DNA of 64,000 nt from Archegozetes longisetosus (taxonomy: Eukaryota; Arthropoda; Arachnida; Sarcoptiformes; Trhypochthoniidae), in NCBI GenBank assembly GCA_018873245.2, contig JAEMBT020000023.1:124001-188000 (forward strand), written 5' to 3'. Below are positions 1 through 11,585 of the stretch, in pieces. Below the pieces are notes generated by a model. It was not told where the DNA came from and made no database searches. It saw nothing but the letters and a program-made list of their open reading frames with translations. Position 1 is the first letter of the stretch. Every line of letters begins with the position of its first letter. Both the position numbers and the translations under genes were made by a program.

Positions 1-69
1 AGATTACATGAGAAATTTTCGTTTGGTGCAAATTTCATACTTTTGCAAGTTTGTCGTGATCTGATACTA

Positions 70-178
70 TGGTATTGAGGATATATATAATCATAAAAAG
101 CTGTAATCGATTATATTGAATAAACCAAAAGGCTCTAACAGATTCATATTTGTTGGATACTCTTTTGTCCACTGCATT
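70..178. repeat. Flank repeat next to foldback element, copy 1
   Basis: A block of about 100 bases that starts at GGTATTGAGGATATA and runs to GATACTCT. It recurs in the same orientation at 27848-27985 and about 48604-48717, each time directly left of a foldback element. It contains an AATAAA string. The conserved partnership suggests that it is part of one larger composite repeat. No coding potential is seen. Confidence 0.7.
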
Positions 179-448
179 TGTATTTTCCACGTAGAGAAAT
201 TGTGTCTAACACATTTTTCACATTTTACACAACTTTGACACAAAAATCCCATAGGTTAACATTAGCTGTGTAAATGTGTAAAACATTTACGGCTATCATT
301 TATATATTATATTTAATATATTTCTTCTGTAAGTAGGAAATGTTTTACACATTTACACAGCTAATGTTAACCTATGGGATTTTTGTGTCAAAGTTGTGTA
401 AAATGTGAAAAATGTGTTAGACACAATTTCTCTACGTGGAAAATACAA
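179..448. mobile_element. Foldback/MITE-like element FB1, copy 1
   Basis: A long, nearly perfect inverted repeat. The left arm begins TGTATTTTCCACGTAG and the right arm ends with its complement. The arms are about 110 bases around a short AT-rich spacer. A near-identical copy is at 2250-2518, and partial copies are at 8671-8830, 27985-28110 with 28440-28620, and 49045-49200. There is no ORF inside. This looks like a non-autonomous foldback DNA element. I did not identify target-site duplications. Confidence 0.75.
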
Positions 449-592
449 ATACTTTTTATAAACCATAATTACTGAGGAAAATGCAAGAAATAAGGCACTC
501 AAAAACATTTGAGAGAGAACTCTAATATTCAAATACCAGTGTATATCCCAATTAATTTTAGACAGATTTATTAAAACATTATAGATGAAATA

Positions 593-1921
593 TTAATCAT
601 ACAAAGAAATTGGCCAATTTACAATAATTTTCCGAATATCTTTATTGAATCTTTTTCTTCTAAAAATAAATCCTTGGTTATGGCATTCCTTTGTAAATTT
701 ATTAGTCGTTTCCGCTTGAAATCCATTATTCTTGCACCAACCAAGAAATTCATTATATAAATCATCATAGGTAACAATCATTTTCTGATTTTTAAGCTGA
801 GCTAATAAATTAGTATTTCTCAAAAATTTTCTACTCTGTGGTTCTGAATTTGAAATAACAAATTTCATTATATTTGATGAAGCAATTGGAATATTTTCGG
901 GATTATAGTTATGCAGATCTACGGTCATTAGATACTTTAGAACGTATTTTGAATTGGTCATGAACCAATCTGTAAAAGCTTTGAAATATTCAAAATCGCC
1001 TTTCTTTTTAGCTGAGGATTCGATGATAAAATAGCGCCTATCATTATTTGTTAATTTAATAGGCATTTGATTATTTGTAAGGAATACAAAGTTTATATGG
1101 TTAGGAATCTTAAATGACTCTTTTCCTTTTTCTTCAATAATTAATGTATCATCTGTAATAATACTTTTGAATTTCTCAAAAATCCATGCGTTTCGCTTCG
1201 TATAACTAGGCATTTCACTTTCAATTACCATTAGTTTATGATTTAGGGTTGAATTGAATCTAGAAACTATAGGATTAATTGAAGAACAACAACTACAATG
1301 GTCCGATCCAAATATATATTTTTCCAACATGAAGAAGAATCTATTTTTGCCAACTCCTTGTTCTTTGCTATAGAATATTGGCACGACTCCAGTCTTTCCT
1401 TTCTGAACAATCCAAGCCAACCATTTCAGAAACCAAACTGAACAATCATTATTTGAGTTGCACAATATTTCTTCTAAATGATATATAAATGGTTTTACAT
1501 CACTTTCGGGAACAGAATTCTCAGAAATTTCTGAAGCCCATCCTTTGAATAAGTTGAAATATTCACCCCAATAAGAATTATTTTTTATGTTAGCTCTTGA
1601 AGTTTGATTCCAAGTCAACGGTATATATGGATCAAAAGTAATTGAATTATATTTTCTACAGTTTCTATCCTTTAGCCAGAATTTCAGTAAGGAACATTTT
1701 GGTAAAGTTGCAGAAATTTCATTAGTTTCTAATATTTCAAAGCGGAAATCAACATCAGATTTTGAACAAAACTTCCAATCTGAAAATTCATTTTCTCGGC
1801 ATAAAAATAATGTTGGATTGCAAATCCTAATGAAATGTCTATTCAATATGTCAATCAAACGTTCTTTGTTTGATAAATTTTGTTCTAATAACTCAGAAAT
1901 AGAATAGATTGTTTGCGTCAT
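593..1921 (-). CDS. SF3-type helicase (DUF5906/D5-like)
   Basis: A 442-residue protein resembling the superfamily 3 helicase module of viral and plasmid primase-helicases (D5/DUF5906 type). Such proteins form hexameric ring ATPases that unwind DNA for replication. Visible motifs are Walker A EQGVGKN (residues 187-193), Walker B LMVIESE (230-236), a sensor asparagine region FLTNNQ (280-285) and arginines at 295-296. The first 180 residues show no recognisable primase catalytic motif, so primase function is not supported. The ATG at 1921 is the first in frame. A TATA-like box at 1999-2006, matching the repeat-borne promoter modules elsewhere, lies 78 bases upstream. The gene sits between two FB1 foldback elements (179-448 and 2250-2518), so it could be mobile-element or viral cargo. 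The helicase call is firm; the origin is inference. Confidence 0.8.
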   Translation of the reverse strand: MTQTIYSISELLEQNLSNKERLIDILNRHFIRICNPTLFLCRENEFSDWKFCSKSDVDFRFEILETNEISATLPKCSLLKFWLKDRNCRKYNSITFDPYIPLTWNQTSRANIKNNSYWGEYFNLFKGWASEISENSVPESDVKPFIYHLEEILCNSNNDCSVWFLKWLAWIVQKGKTGVVPIFYSKEQGVGKNRFFFMLEKYIFGSDHCSCCSSINPIVSRFNSTLNHKLMVIESEMPSYTKRNAWIFEKFKSIITDDTLIIEEKGKESFKIPNHINFVFLTNNQMPIKLTNNDRRYFIIESSAKKKGDFEYFKAFTDWFMTNSKYVLKYLMTVDLHNYNPENIPIASSNIMKFVISNSEPQSRKFLRNTNLLAQLKNQKMIVTYDDLYNEFLGWCKNNGFQAETTNKFTKECHNQGFIFRRKRFNKDIRKIIVNWPISLYD

Positions 1922-1998
1922 AATTGTAAAACCAAATAATCGAGGAATAATGTTGCTGCTTATATATTAAGTGAACCAAAAGCTCCGAATAACACATC

Positions 1999-2006
1999 TA
2001 TTTATA
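1999..2006 (-). promoter_or_regulatory. TATA box of the helicase gene
   Basis: TATAAATA on the minus strand, 78 bases upstream of the helicase ATG. The neighbouring bases (GGATATAAATAGATGTG on the minus strand) resemble the core of the TATA-hairpin modules at 10.6, 27.0, 30.6, 45.2 and 51.3 kb (GGGTATAAATAGAGGTG). The gene therefore seems to use the same promoter family, although the downstream hairpin is not conserved here. Confidence 0.5.
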
Positions 2007-2249
2007 TCCAACATTCGTAATTATTCTTAATTACTCAAACCATAGAAGATACGAACCTAATTACCCCAAAGATTATTAGATTGTTGCACAATACATATCC
2101 GGATCCCAATCGCTCATATCTTGAATGATGACCTAGTTATTTCAAATCATCAAACATTTAACAAACAACTAATGGCTTAATAATTATAAGGATTGTTGCA
2201 CAAAAAGAATCAGAGTTGAATTCCATTTGTAGAATTTTCAATTGGCACT
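2007..2249. other. Short spacer without gene
   Basis: AT-rich sequence between the helicase promoter and the second foldback element. The phrase GATTGTTGCACAA occurs twice (about 2081 and 2201). Nothing else is recognised. Confidence 0.4.
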
Positions 2250-2518
2250 TGTATTTTCCACGTAGAAAAGTTGGGTCTAACACATTTTTCACATTTTACA
2301 CAACTTTGACACAAAAATCCCATAGGTTAACATTAGCTGTGTAAATGTGCAAAACATTTACGGCTATCATTTATATATTATATTTAATATATTTCTTCTG
2401 TAAGTAGGAAATGTTTTACACATTTACACAGCTAATGTTAACCTATGGGATTTTTGTGTCAAAGTTGTGTAAAATGTGAAAAATGTGTTAGACCCAACTT
2501 TTCTACGTGGAAAATACA
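2250..2518. mobile_element. Foldback/MITE-like element FB1, copy 2
   Basis: Near-identical to the element at 179-448, with the same TGTATTTTCCACGTAG arms and the same central AT spacer. It carries a few compensating differences in both arms (for example AAGTTGGGT on the left with ACCCAACTT on the right), so the arms have stayed matched. Together with copy 1 it brackets the helicase gene. Confidence 0.75.
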
Positions 2519-3229
2519 ATTAATTGAATGAATATGAGGTGTGTTACTTGGCGAAGTAGATTCTTTTTCCGTTCACTTGTCAGTCAAACATAACGTAAAT
2601 ATCTGATATAAGTTTTGTATCATAATTCTGGGAACAGTTAACCGTTTCTATTACACAATATCTAAAAATGGGTATATCATTTCTGCATTCATTATATTGA
2701 CCATCTGATTGGCCTAATCAAACATTAGCAAGCATTTTCCGAATTATAGTGTACTGAAATTCAAATTCTAGTAATAAAAGCATTATGGGTAATAAATGAG
2801 TTTTGTAGAGAAACTATATTTTTAGAGTAAAGCGTGTTGGATTGTCTGCTGGTAAAAAATGACAATCCTAGTTCACTTCAAAGTAAAATTATGTTGTTAG
2901 AAACTTACAACTTGGAAAAACATTACTTTCAAGTGAATTTTCATTTCCAAAACTCTGAATATTGCAACACAGACTGTTACAAAAATCTCTGCAAAATAAG
3001 ATAGTCGACCCAATTAGCCAAGCGATTTGTTTATTCACATTGTAACAAACAGGATTTATTGTGGATAACTTGGCATAGCAACAACGAGACATTTACGGTC
3101 TCATCCCCGACATTCAAGACACACTGAATTATGCGAAGAGATGATAATTTTCACATCCATGAAGCTCATCTTGTCTTTCAAACCGTTTCTGTAAAATTTT
3201 GGAAACTGATAAGTACTGATATAATTGGG

Positions 3230-3345
3230 TATAAATAGACCAGTCATTTGGTGTTGAAGTTTTGCTAGAAAGTAATTTCTGGCCAGTCATACTTGACAAA
3301 TTAATAAAGTTTATTTTTTCAAAACTAATATTGTATCTTTATTTG
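3230..3345 (+). repeat. TATA-hairpin-polyA unit, type A, copy 1
   Basis: TATAAATA at 3230-3237. About 30 bases on is the hairpin GCTAGAAA/TTTCTGGC (3264-3283), then a small GTCA/TGAC hairpin, AATAAAG, and a U/G-rich stretch ending GTTTCACTGC. The order TATA, short leader, polyA signal within about 80 bases fits the R region of a solo LTR or a tiny RNA gene. Confidence 0.6.
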
Positions 3346-4083
3346 TTTCACTGCGAGGACAAACTTTTGCACGACAATGATTCACATTATGATACACATA
3401 TTCATAATTTCAGAACAAATTTTTTTAGCTAATATGTGGTTTGAACTTACACTTGTTTTAAACCGCAATAAAACTTGGAACTACTCATACAGTTAAAACT
3501 ATATGAATATCACTATATTAATATGAATATGACTAAGAATATTTTAAAACACCAATCATTGTGAACACGTGTTCTGAAAATTTTGAAAATGGATAACTGT
3601 TTCAATGGTCGGATTTATTATGAATACTTATCTTAGTAATAGTGAAAAATCTCGTATAACAACATTAGAGTGCGATTGAGGTATTCAGTAAAATTTATAA
3701 AATTTATTTTGTATTTAGTATAAAATTTTGTAATGTATGTAATAGGATCGTTCGGTTGACTTGTGAAAGAATTGCTGTCAGAAATTACACACTGTACACT
3801 GAGTCCACTAGTGCAACTCACGATAAATAACTAGATCCCAATTTCTGTTCGTTAAATATAGTTGATGTAGAGTAACTATGAGCATAGTAAGAAATTTGAA
3901 ATATGAAAATGAACAAACTGGTGTATGAAATCATAAGGCAAGCACTGTAGATCGAAAAAAATCTCGTATAAAAACATTAGAGAGCGACCGAGGTATTCAT
4001 TTTCATACATTGTATTTTGGTAATCAATCTTCCAATTCGATATTTGGAATATTAAACTTTGTACAAACACAAAAACATTATAT

Positions 4084-4285
4084 TAGAATCCTAACCTATT
4101 TTTCGGATGTGGTTTCACAACACTTATCGTAAAACTATTTTTCTAAAATCTAAATTTAGAAAGTTACTGATTATCTTCCGCATGTTGTTTCACATCACTT
4201 TTCCGTATGCTGCTTTTTCTAAAACCCAGATTTAGAAAAAAATCATTTGAATCATAGTTCGAGATAGAGTTGTTTTTTGGAATTT
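4084..4285. repeat. 200-base direct repeat, first copy
   Basis: Runs from TAGAATCCTAACCTATTTTTCGG to GTTTTTTGGAATTTGG. It recurs almost unchanged at about 5089-5290, roughly 1 kb downstream. Both copies precede a type A TATA-hairpin unit, so the block behaves as its upstream part. Confidence 0.65.
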
Positions 4286-4344
4286 GGATTTATAAAAGTA
4301 TTTCTGTAAAATTATGTAAACAGATAAGTACTGATAAAACCGAG

Positions 4345-4455
4345 TATAAATAGTCCAGTCGTTTGGTGTTGCAGTTTTGCTAGAAAGTAATTTCTGGCCA
4401 GTCATACTTGACAAATTAATAAAGTTTATTCTTTTCAAAAAACTTATGTTGTAAC
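4345..4455 (+). repeat. TATA-hairpin-polyA unit, type A, copy 2
   Basis: TATAAATA at about 4345, followed by the GCTAGAAA/TTTCTGGC hairpin (about 4378-4397), the GTCA/TGAC mini-hairpin, AATAAAG and the TTATTTGTTTCACTGC tail. It is nearly identical to the unit at 3230. Confidence 0.6.
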
Positions 4456-5088
4456 TTTATTTGTTTCACTGCACTCATTAGGCAAACATCAAACATAATC
4501 CACATATTCACAATTACAGAAAAAATTATTTTTAGCTAATATGAGGTTTGAGCTTACACTCGTTCAAAACCTTTCCGATCTATTCATCAAACTGTAATAA
4601 AACTTGGAACTATTCTTACTGTCTCTTGTGATAAACTTATTAATTTAGATCTATAATGCTTGCCTAACTCTTATACCAGTTTGCTTTCTTTTCATATTTC
4701 AAAGTAGTTACTATGTTCATAGTTACTCTACATTAACCATAGTTCACAAACTAAAATTGAAAAACTAAATTTAGATATTTATTGTGAGATGCACAAGTGG
4801 ACTAAGTTTCCAGTTTATAGTTTCTGATAGCAATTCTTTCACAGGTCAACTGAACATTCGTTCAAAACCTTTCCGATCTACTCAAACTATTCAACAATCA
4901 AACTGTTATAAAACTTGGAACTATTCCTACAGCTATACCAGTCTCTTGTAACAAACTTATTAGATGTACAATTCTTCCCAAACTCTTACACCAGTTTGCA
5001 TTCTTTTCATATTTCAAATTTGTGCATACAGTATTCTAAATGTTTAAGACATATTTTTTCAAAGATGTGATTTCCCAATACTTTCTAG

Positions 5089-5290
5089 AATCCTAACCTA
5101 TTTTTCGGATGTGGTTTCACAACCCTTATCGTAAAACTATTTTTCTAAAATCCAAATTTAGAAAGTTACTGATTATCTTCCGCATGTTGTTTCACATCAC
5201 TTATCCGTATGCTGCTTTTTCTAAAACCTAGATTTAGAAAAATATCATTTGAATCATAGTTCGAGATAGAGTTGTTTTTTGGAATTTGGA
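5089..5290. repeat. 200-base direct repeat, second copy
   Basis: Second copy of the block at 4084-4285, with only scattered differences visible by eye. Confidence 0.65.
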
Positions 5291-5430
5291 TTTTAAAATC
5301 TACAAGAATGAGGGCAATTTGATAGAATGGACTAATTTCAAAGTTTGAGATAGAGTTGTTTTTTTGGAATTTGGATTTATGAAAGTATTGCTTAGAAATT
5401 GCTCGAATAGTTAGTACTGATAAAACCGGG

Positions 5431-5540
5431 TATAAATAGACCAGTCGTTCGATGTTGCAGTTTTGCTAGAAAGTAATTTTTGGCCAGTCATTCTTGACAA
5501 ATTAATAAAATTTTATTTTTTCAAAAAACTTATGTTGTAA
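5431..5540 (+). repeat. TATA-hairpin-polyA unit, type A, copy 3
   Basis: TATAAATA at 5431 with the same downstream hairpin, GTCA/TGAC mini-hairpin and AATAAA as the other type A units. The leader reads CAGTCGTTCGATGTTGC. Confidence 0.6.
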
Positions 5541-6869
5541 CTTTATTTTTTCATTGCACTCATTAGACAAACATCAATAGAATACAAACTTTGGTACAAA
5601 CAGTATTCTACGGTTTAGAATAGATCAATAGTAGATTGGATGAATATTATGTGTCGGTTCATTTGTAAAACATACTAGGAATAAAGTTCTATCAAATATT
5701 AAAACTTTTACTTATCTAATTATAGCGTTTATAAGTAAACAACACATCATAAACAAGTATTCTGGTAGTTCCGGAAAGAGATAACTGATTTTTAAAAATA
5801 ATTGTAAATGTTTATATTCATTAATCAGCGACCGAAAAATGACCATCTCACGGTTAAGTATATTATTGACTTGTTGAAATTATTCCAAAGTATTCTTGAT
5901 GTGAGACCATTGAAATCTCATAAAAAAATAGGACTGTGACTGAGACTGAGGAGGAACTCATTTTTCATACTTCTTAATTGATATATCTTAATCGCATTTT
6001 TGGGTTGGGATCAATCTCAAGTCAAGCTGAGGCAAAACTAAGAATATTAAAAGTACTTTGATGACAAATAAACTGAATTGAGTTTGAGTTTCGATTGCTC
6101 AATAACCGAATGCAATTTATCCTAGTCTAAATTTAAGAATAAAAGAAATACTGATGATAATGTTACGAAATTGGATTATTGTCGACTGAACCGCAAAAGG
6201 ACTGAACTGTCGACCGTGCTTAATTGACTTATTTTTGAAACTATATATATTTACGAGAAAGATTGTTTATTGGACTGAAAACTCAAATAATGTGTAATTC
6301 TTATTGCAACAAAACCTTTGACTTTAGTCATTCAAACACATTGCATTTCAACGACAAATGACAATTTTAGTGGTTAATAAAACGTATATATATTGATACG
6401 GTTCTTTGAAATTATTGGGCCAAATATTCTACTGATGAAAATGCGACCATCTGTAAATAGGATCTCATTCAGTACGAATAGGACTGTTGTTCTGTACGAT
6501 TTTTTAGAAACAAATTTCTAACCATTCGCTTGTACTTGTTATGTACTTGTAATTGTATTTTTGCAGTTGAGTTATAGTGTGTTTTGAAAGTAGAAAATAT
6601 TTTCAAAGCGAAATTTTAACGATTTTACAAATAACTGCCATAAGATTCAGTTTGTGAAAGGATCTTTTATCCAAGATAAATAAATTATCTCGAAATTTCT
6701 TGCCATTACTTTCAATATACAATCCAAAGTTAGTATTTATACTTGGTATCTCATAGCCTTTAATTTGGTCAGTATTTGGGAAAATAATTGTTTTGAGGGA
6801 TTTGTATTTAATGGAGTTGTTTTTTGAAATTGGATTTGAAAAACTACAAGAATGAGGCCGATTTGATAG

Positions 6870-7250
6870 AATGGACTAATTTCAAAGTTCGAGATAGAGT
6901 TGTTTTTTTTGAATTTGGATTTAAAAAAGTATAGCTTAACGATAGTATTCGAAAAATAGTATTTCGATAAGTATTGTAAAGCCACATATGAGAGTATACT
7001 TAGGTCAACATTCTAGATAGCTAATGTTTTTTCGGAATTTGGATTTTAAAAAGTATGGTTTAGTGATAGAATGAACTAATTTCAAAGTTCGAGATAGAGT
7101 TGTTTTTTTTGGAATTTGGATTTAAAAAAGTATAGCTTAACGATAGTATTCGAAAAATAGTATTTCGATAAGTATTGTAAAGCCACATATGAGAGTATAC
7201 TTAGGTCAACATTCTAGATAGCTAATGTTTTTTTGGAATTTGGATTTAAA
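6870..7250. repeat. Tandem duplication with 200-base period
   Basis: Two copies with a period of about 200 bases, seen at TTCAAAGTTCGAGATAGAG (6881 and 7081). Each runs through GCCACATATGAGAGTATAC to the next GGAATTTGGATTT. It lies directly upstream of the type A unit at 7382 and looks like a duplicated upstream (U3- or enhancer-like) block. Small ORFs here are shadows of the repeat. Confidence 0.65.
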
Positions 7251-7381
7251 AAAGTATGGCTTAGCGATAGTTCGAAATAATTAGGTCACTATCCGAGATA
7301 AAAGATGTTTTTCGAAAATTTTTTTGAAAGAATAGTTTACTGATAAGAACAGAACCAATTAGAATTACAGCGAAAGTTGGG

Positions 7382-7495
7382 TATAAATAGACCAGTCGTT
7401 CGATGTTGCGGTTTTGCTAGAAAGTAATTTCTGGCCAGTCATTCTTGACAAATTAATAAAGTTTTATTTTTCCAAAAACGACTTGTAACTTTATT
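7382..7495 (+). repeat. TATA-hairpin-polyA unit, type A, copy 4
   Basis: TATAAATA at 7382, leader CAGTCGTTCGATGTTGC, the hairpin GCTAGAAA/TTTCTGGC, GTCA/TGAC, AATAAAG. Upstream, at about 7338, is half of the GATA-type dyad (ACTGATAAGAACAGAACC), but the mate CTTATCAG is missing. Confidence 0.6.
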
Positions 7496-8337
7496 TGTTT
7501 CACTACGAGCTGTTGAATTTTTAGCGATTAAATGAATATTAGGTTAGGTTGTTCGTTTGATATTAACATTAAAAAACAGAAAAATAATGAGGAACTGATC
7601 CAAACAATTTATAGAACGCATAAGAATAGCTTTACCAATTACTAAAACCCAAGTAAACAATTTACAGTAGATCGTAAACAAGTGTTCTGGCAATTCAGTA
7701 ATAAAATAAATGTTTCAATGATTAAGTTTCATCGAATAATATATATAGGATTTATTTTTATGAAAAGATGACATGACCAACTGAACGAAAATATCAACGA
7801 TTTTTAGTCATAATTGTTTGGAAACAATACTTTGTGCGTAAATATTTTTCCTTAGTTCGTTTGGGAACAAGTCACTCCTGAAAAAAGTTTTGGCATTTAT
7901 TTGTCAGTATTTTGTAACAGTTTTACTGATTCCAATTTCACTAATGTATTTTATATAAATATATTATATATATATTTTTACGAAACATAAGAATAAATGT
8001 ACCACAATCGCTCTGTAATGTGATCCTATGATTTCTTTGTGATCAATCCTGAAATTAGTCGTAAATAAAATCTCTAACTAAAATAACAAGTTTTGATAAA
8101 ATATAAATGTAATAAACAAGACTTCTCATAATTCTGAAAATAGTTAACTGTTTCTACGTTCAAGTTTCAAAGTTTGGATTAGGAATATTTGTAATTTGAG
8201 AACGAAAGTTTATAAATTTAAAAAATTGGTCCTGTGATTAGTATTGTGAAACCCCAACTGAAAAAATATGTTAACATTAAATTTTTATAAATTAAATCTT
8301 ATCAATTATCAATTCGTTTTGTTGGCTGAAAATTTTT

Positions 8338-8606
8338 CATGTTTTTAGAAAGTATGTTCATACTATTTTACAATATGTAGACCATATTAACATTATGTCT
8401 ATGGGATGTAGACGTGTTCACACTATTTCTATATACAAATAAGATTATTAATATATACTATATAGTAAATATAAATACTATATATTATGATATATATAAT
8501 ATATATAAGTAGAGAAATAGTGTGAACACGTCTACATCCCATAGACATAATGTTAATATGGTCTACATATTGTAAAATAGTATGAACATACTTTCTAAAA
8601 TACGTG
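8338..8606. mobile_element. Foldback/MITE-like element FB2, copy 1
   Basis: A long inverted repeat. The left arm is CATGTTTTTAGAAAGTATG and the right arm is its complement, ending near 8606. Both arms carry the stretch around ATGTCTATGGGATGTAGACG. The centre is a TA-rich spacer. Other copies are at 28130-28427 and 48721-48977. It has no ORF. Confidence 0.75.
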
Positions 8607-8670
8607 ACAAATTTTCAGCCAACAAGACAAGACAACTTTAGGTATCAAATTTATATTGACTATTTACATT

Positions 8671-8880
8671 TCCTACTTACAGTAGAAATATATTAAATAT
8701 AATATATAAATGATAGCTGAAAATGTTTTACACATTTACACAGCTAATGTAAACCTATGGAATTTTTGTGTCAAAGTTGTGTAAAATGTGAAAAATGTGT
8801 TGGACCCAATTTCTCAACATGAAAAATACAAATACTTTTTATAAATCATAATTACAGAGGAAAATGCAAGGAAGTAACCT
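8671..8880. mobile_element. Partial FB1 foldback element (right half)
   Basis: Corresponds to the right half of FB1 (CATTTACACAGCTAATG onwards), plus the outside flank ACTTTTTATAAATCATAATTAC that also follows copy 1 at 449-500. The left half is missing. An FB2 copy lies just left of it, as it also does near 49.0 kb. Confidence 0.6.
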
Positions 8881-9753
8881 CAGGCACTCAAAAATATTTG
8901 AGATTAAGAGTTTCACGAAAGTAACTTTTCAGCAGTATAATTAGGAACCAATAATTTCAAAATAAAGTTTTGATATTTACGATCGATGCTTAGTGGGATT
9001 GAAAAAGAAAAATGATTTCAAATAAGACATAGTGTTCTTGGGACTCTGAAATGAGATTACTGTTTCTACGGCTATATTTTGCTCAAGTTTTTAAAACTTC
9101 TGATTGAATAATATATTGCCTAATAAAATGCTGAAAAATGATCAGCATTTTCTACTGATGTTAAAAATTAAAATTAATAATTTATCATTTCTGTGTTCAA
9201 TCTATTTCCCATCTGACTGAAAATGGACAATTTGAGTTCACTTCAATGTATATTTATCCACTAGGATTAGGAATTACACGATCTTGTTTGTCGCTAAACC
9301 CAATCGATATTTAGTTTGTTACTAACCCAAACCTTAGGATCTGTCATGCAAACACATTGATTGCCAATGCGAAAAGACAATTTATAAAACATTGTTTTTC
9401 ATTCTCAGAAACAAGTAGATCAGTCATTCGAGATAGAGTTGTTTTTTGGAAATTGTATTTTAAAAAGTATAGCTCACTGATTGTTCAAATTATTTAGTAT
9501 AGCATTCGAGATAAACTTGTTTTTTTGGAATTTGGAATCCAAATCGTTTTTGTTATAACTGACTTTAGAAAATGAAAGTACTTTGATTATAAATAATCTG
9601 AACAAGTTTGAGTTTCAGTTTTCTAGAAAATTCTACTGATTAGAAAACTTTACTAAATTTAGAACCAAAAAATACTGATAACATTATTACAAAACAGTCT
9701 TTATTGTTGCGACAATCTTTAGCGTAATTAGACTGATAAGGTAAAAAATTGGA

Positions 9754-9855
9754 TATAAATAGAGCAGTCCTTCGATGTTGCTGGTTTGCTAGAAAGCAAT
9801 TTCTAGCCCGTCATACTTTTCAAATTAATAAAGATTAATTTTTTCAAAAATGATT
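9754..9855 (+). repeat. TATA-hairpin-polyA unit, type A, copy 5
   Basis: TATAAATA at 9754. The hairpin is here the perfect inverted repeat GCTAGAAA/TTTCTAGC. AATAAAG follows. ACTGATAAG-like sequence lies about 25 bases upstream. A palindrome ACGATATCGT follows at 9916-9925. Confidence 0.6.
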
Positions 9856-10544
9856 TGTAACTTTATTTGCTCAGTTCTGCAATCAATACAAAAGTTTAGT
9901 AATAAATATACATGTACGATATCGTTCATTGTCACTAACAACTAAGACATAAAGTAATTTTTCAGGAACAAAATAAAGTTTTAAAATTATTTGCAGGATT
10001 GGAAAGTCAACCGTGTTACCATTTAGAATAAGTTTTTGGATTTCAAAGTCCTAAAATCGTATATTAATCGAGTGGTGTGCTGCTATTCACTTCAAAGTTG
10101 AAAGCCATCATAAACCAACTTTATCATCATTGGTTTTGATCATTTCTATAGTTTTAATTCAGTTGAATTTTTAGATGAATTGAATAAATTACAAATCTGT
10201 CTCAACCACTGAGTATTACTCTCGATATTTCCAAAGTTATTGCTAATAATATTTATTTCATAGATTTTAATTTGTCCAAATTATTTGTCGAAAATTGAAA
10301 TATTTATGAATAGATCTTGCTTTGTCCATTCACTAAAATGGAATTACAACGTGAAGATGTTTTGGGAATTAGTTTTTCAAGAAATTAAGGCTCACGCATC
10401 TATAATAATTGGTTCAGTATTCGAGACAAAGATTGTTATTTTGGAATTAGGATTTAAAAAACTACAAGAAAGACCGATTTGATAATTGTAATATGTAGGT
10501 CAGTATTCGAGATAACAGTTATTTTTCGAAAAAGTTTTAGGAAA

Positions 10545-10870
10545 AATTTTTATTGATAAGAACAGGACCAATTGGGATGCAAATCCTTATCAGTAGAACT
10601 GGAGGAATGATGTGGAATATGGGTATAAATAGAGGTGTTGATCGGCGCGGCCGGTTCTCTAGAAAAGAGATTTCTAGCCGTTCACTTGTTCTCTAGAAAG
10701 AGATTTCTAGCCGTTCACTTGTTCTCTAGAAAAGAGATTTCTAGCCGTTCACTTGTTCTCTAGAAAGAGATTTCTAGCCGTTCACTTGTTCTCGATCTAT
10801 ATATATATATTATATATATTTATTATGTATTTTTCTTTTTGAATATTGGGGTTAAAGGTCAAAGTTCATT
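10545..10870 (+). promoter_or_regulatory. TATA-hairpin module, type B, with four tandem hairpins
   Basis: In order: a dyad ACTGATAAG ... CTTATCAGT (about 10550-10595) enclosing CCAAT and ATGCAAAT, then TATAAATA (10624-10631), then GGCGCGGCCGG, then four tandem 34-base units. Each unit has a CTAGAAA/TTTCTAG stem-loop followed by CCGTTCACTTG. An AT dinucleotide run and GGTTAAAGGTCAA follow. It points rightward toward the first viral block. Sister modules are at 27.0, 30.6, 45.2 (minus) and 51.3 kb (plus). It may be a promoter or the end of a mobile element. Confidence 0.65.
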
Positions 10871-11409
10871 ATATATTTTCCAACTTTTAAATATATAAAT
10901 ATTTTTCATAATTTGGTAGTTTTCTCAATCGATGGATTTATATTAATTGAACTCCAGTAAATTAATGTAGTCTCAATAATTATTAGTTTTGTTTCATATT
11001 TTCGGAAAAACTATCTATAATGTGAGAAGAAAATTTATTATGACGACAAATCACTAAGCCATGATACTAGTAATATGGTTAATATAATTTGGGCACACTG
11101 TAATATCATCCCATAGGATCTTTCGGCAATCATTCTCAACTCAGTTATGAATTGACTCTCAACCAAAGACAAATTAACAAATAATTTTGTGTTAGACATG
11201 CAAAAAAATTGGATTTCAACGTGAGAAAATCTGTACTAACAATTCGTGGGAAAGTCGGGTATAAATAGACCTTTTTTCCGATTTGATAAATTGGAATACT
11301 TGGTACAGCATTCGAAATAAAGTTGTTTTTTGGAATTTGGATTTGAAAAAGTTTTGCTTAGTGATTGTTCGAATAAGTAGGTCAGTATTTTTCGAAAATG
11401 TTTTAGAAA

Positions 11410-11585
11410 GAATTGTTTACTGATAAGAACAGATTAATAGGAAAGTGGATCCTTATCAGTGCATATATGGAGTATAAATAGAGCTGTTGTTCGATGTTGC
11501 TGATTTGCTAGAAAGCAATTTCTAGCCGGTCGTACTTGTCAAACTAATAAAGTATATTTTTCAAAAATGACTTTGTAACTTTTTT
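11410..11585 (+). repeat. TATA-hairpin-polyA unit, type A, copy 6, with GATA dyad
   Basis: ACTGATAAG and CTTATCAGT form the dyad at about 11418-11462, followed by TATAAATA at 11473, the hairpin GCTAGAAA/TTTCTAGC and AATAAAG. It links the type A units to the type B modules, because it shares the upstream dyad. ACGATATCGT follows at 11625-11634. Confidence 0.6.

Noticed and set aside
179-448. Foldback as a microRNA or CRISPR-like precursor
   Set aside because: The arms are long, nearly perfect and present in several full and partial copies with nested insertion, which fits mobile foldback elements. There is no spacer-repeat periodicity.
3230-3345. Type A unit as a hammerhead ribozyme
   Set aside because: I looked for the conserved CUGAUGA and GAAA core with three helices. 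The hairpin has GAAA in the stem only and the core is absent.
2889-10482. Short ORFs in the repeat region (2889, 3633, 3876, 4232, 6737, 10285)
   Set aside because: They lie in repeat units, are not conserved between copies and show no protein motif.
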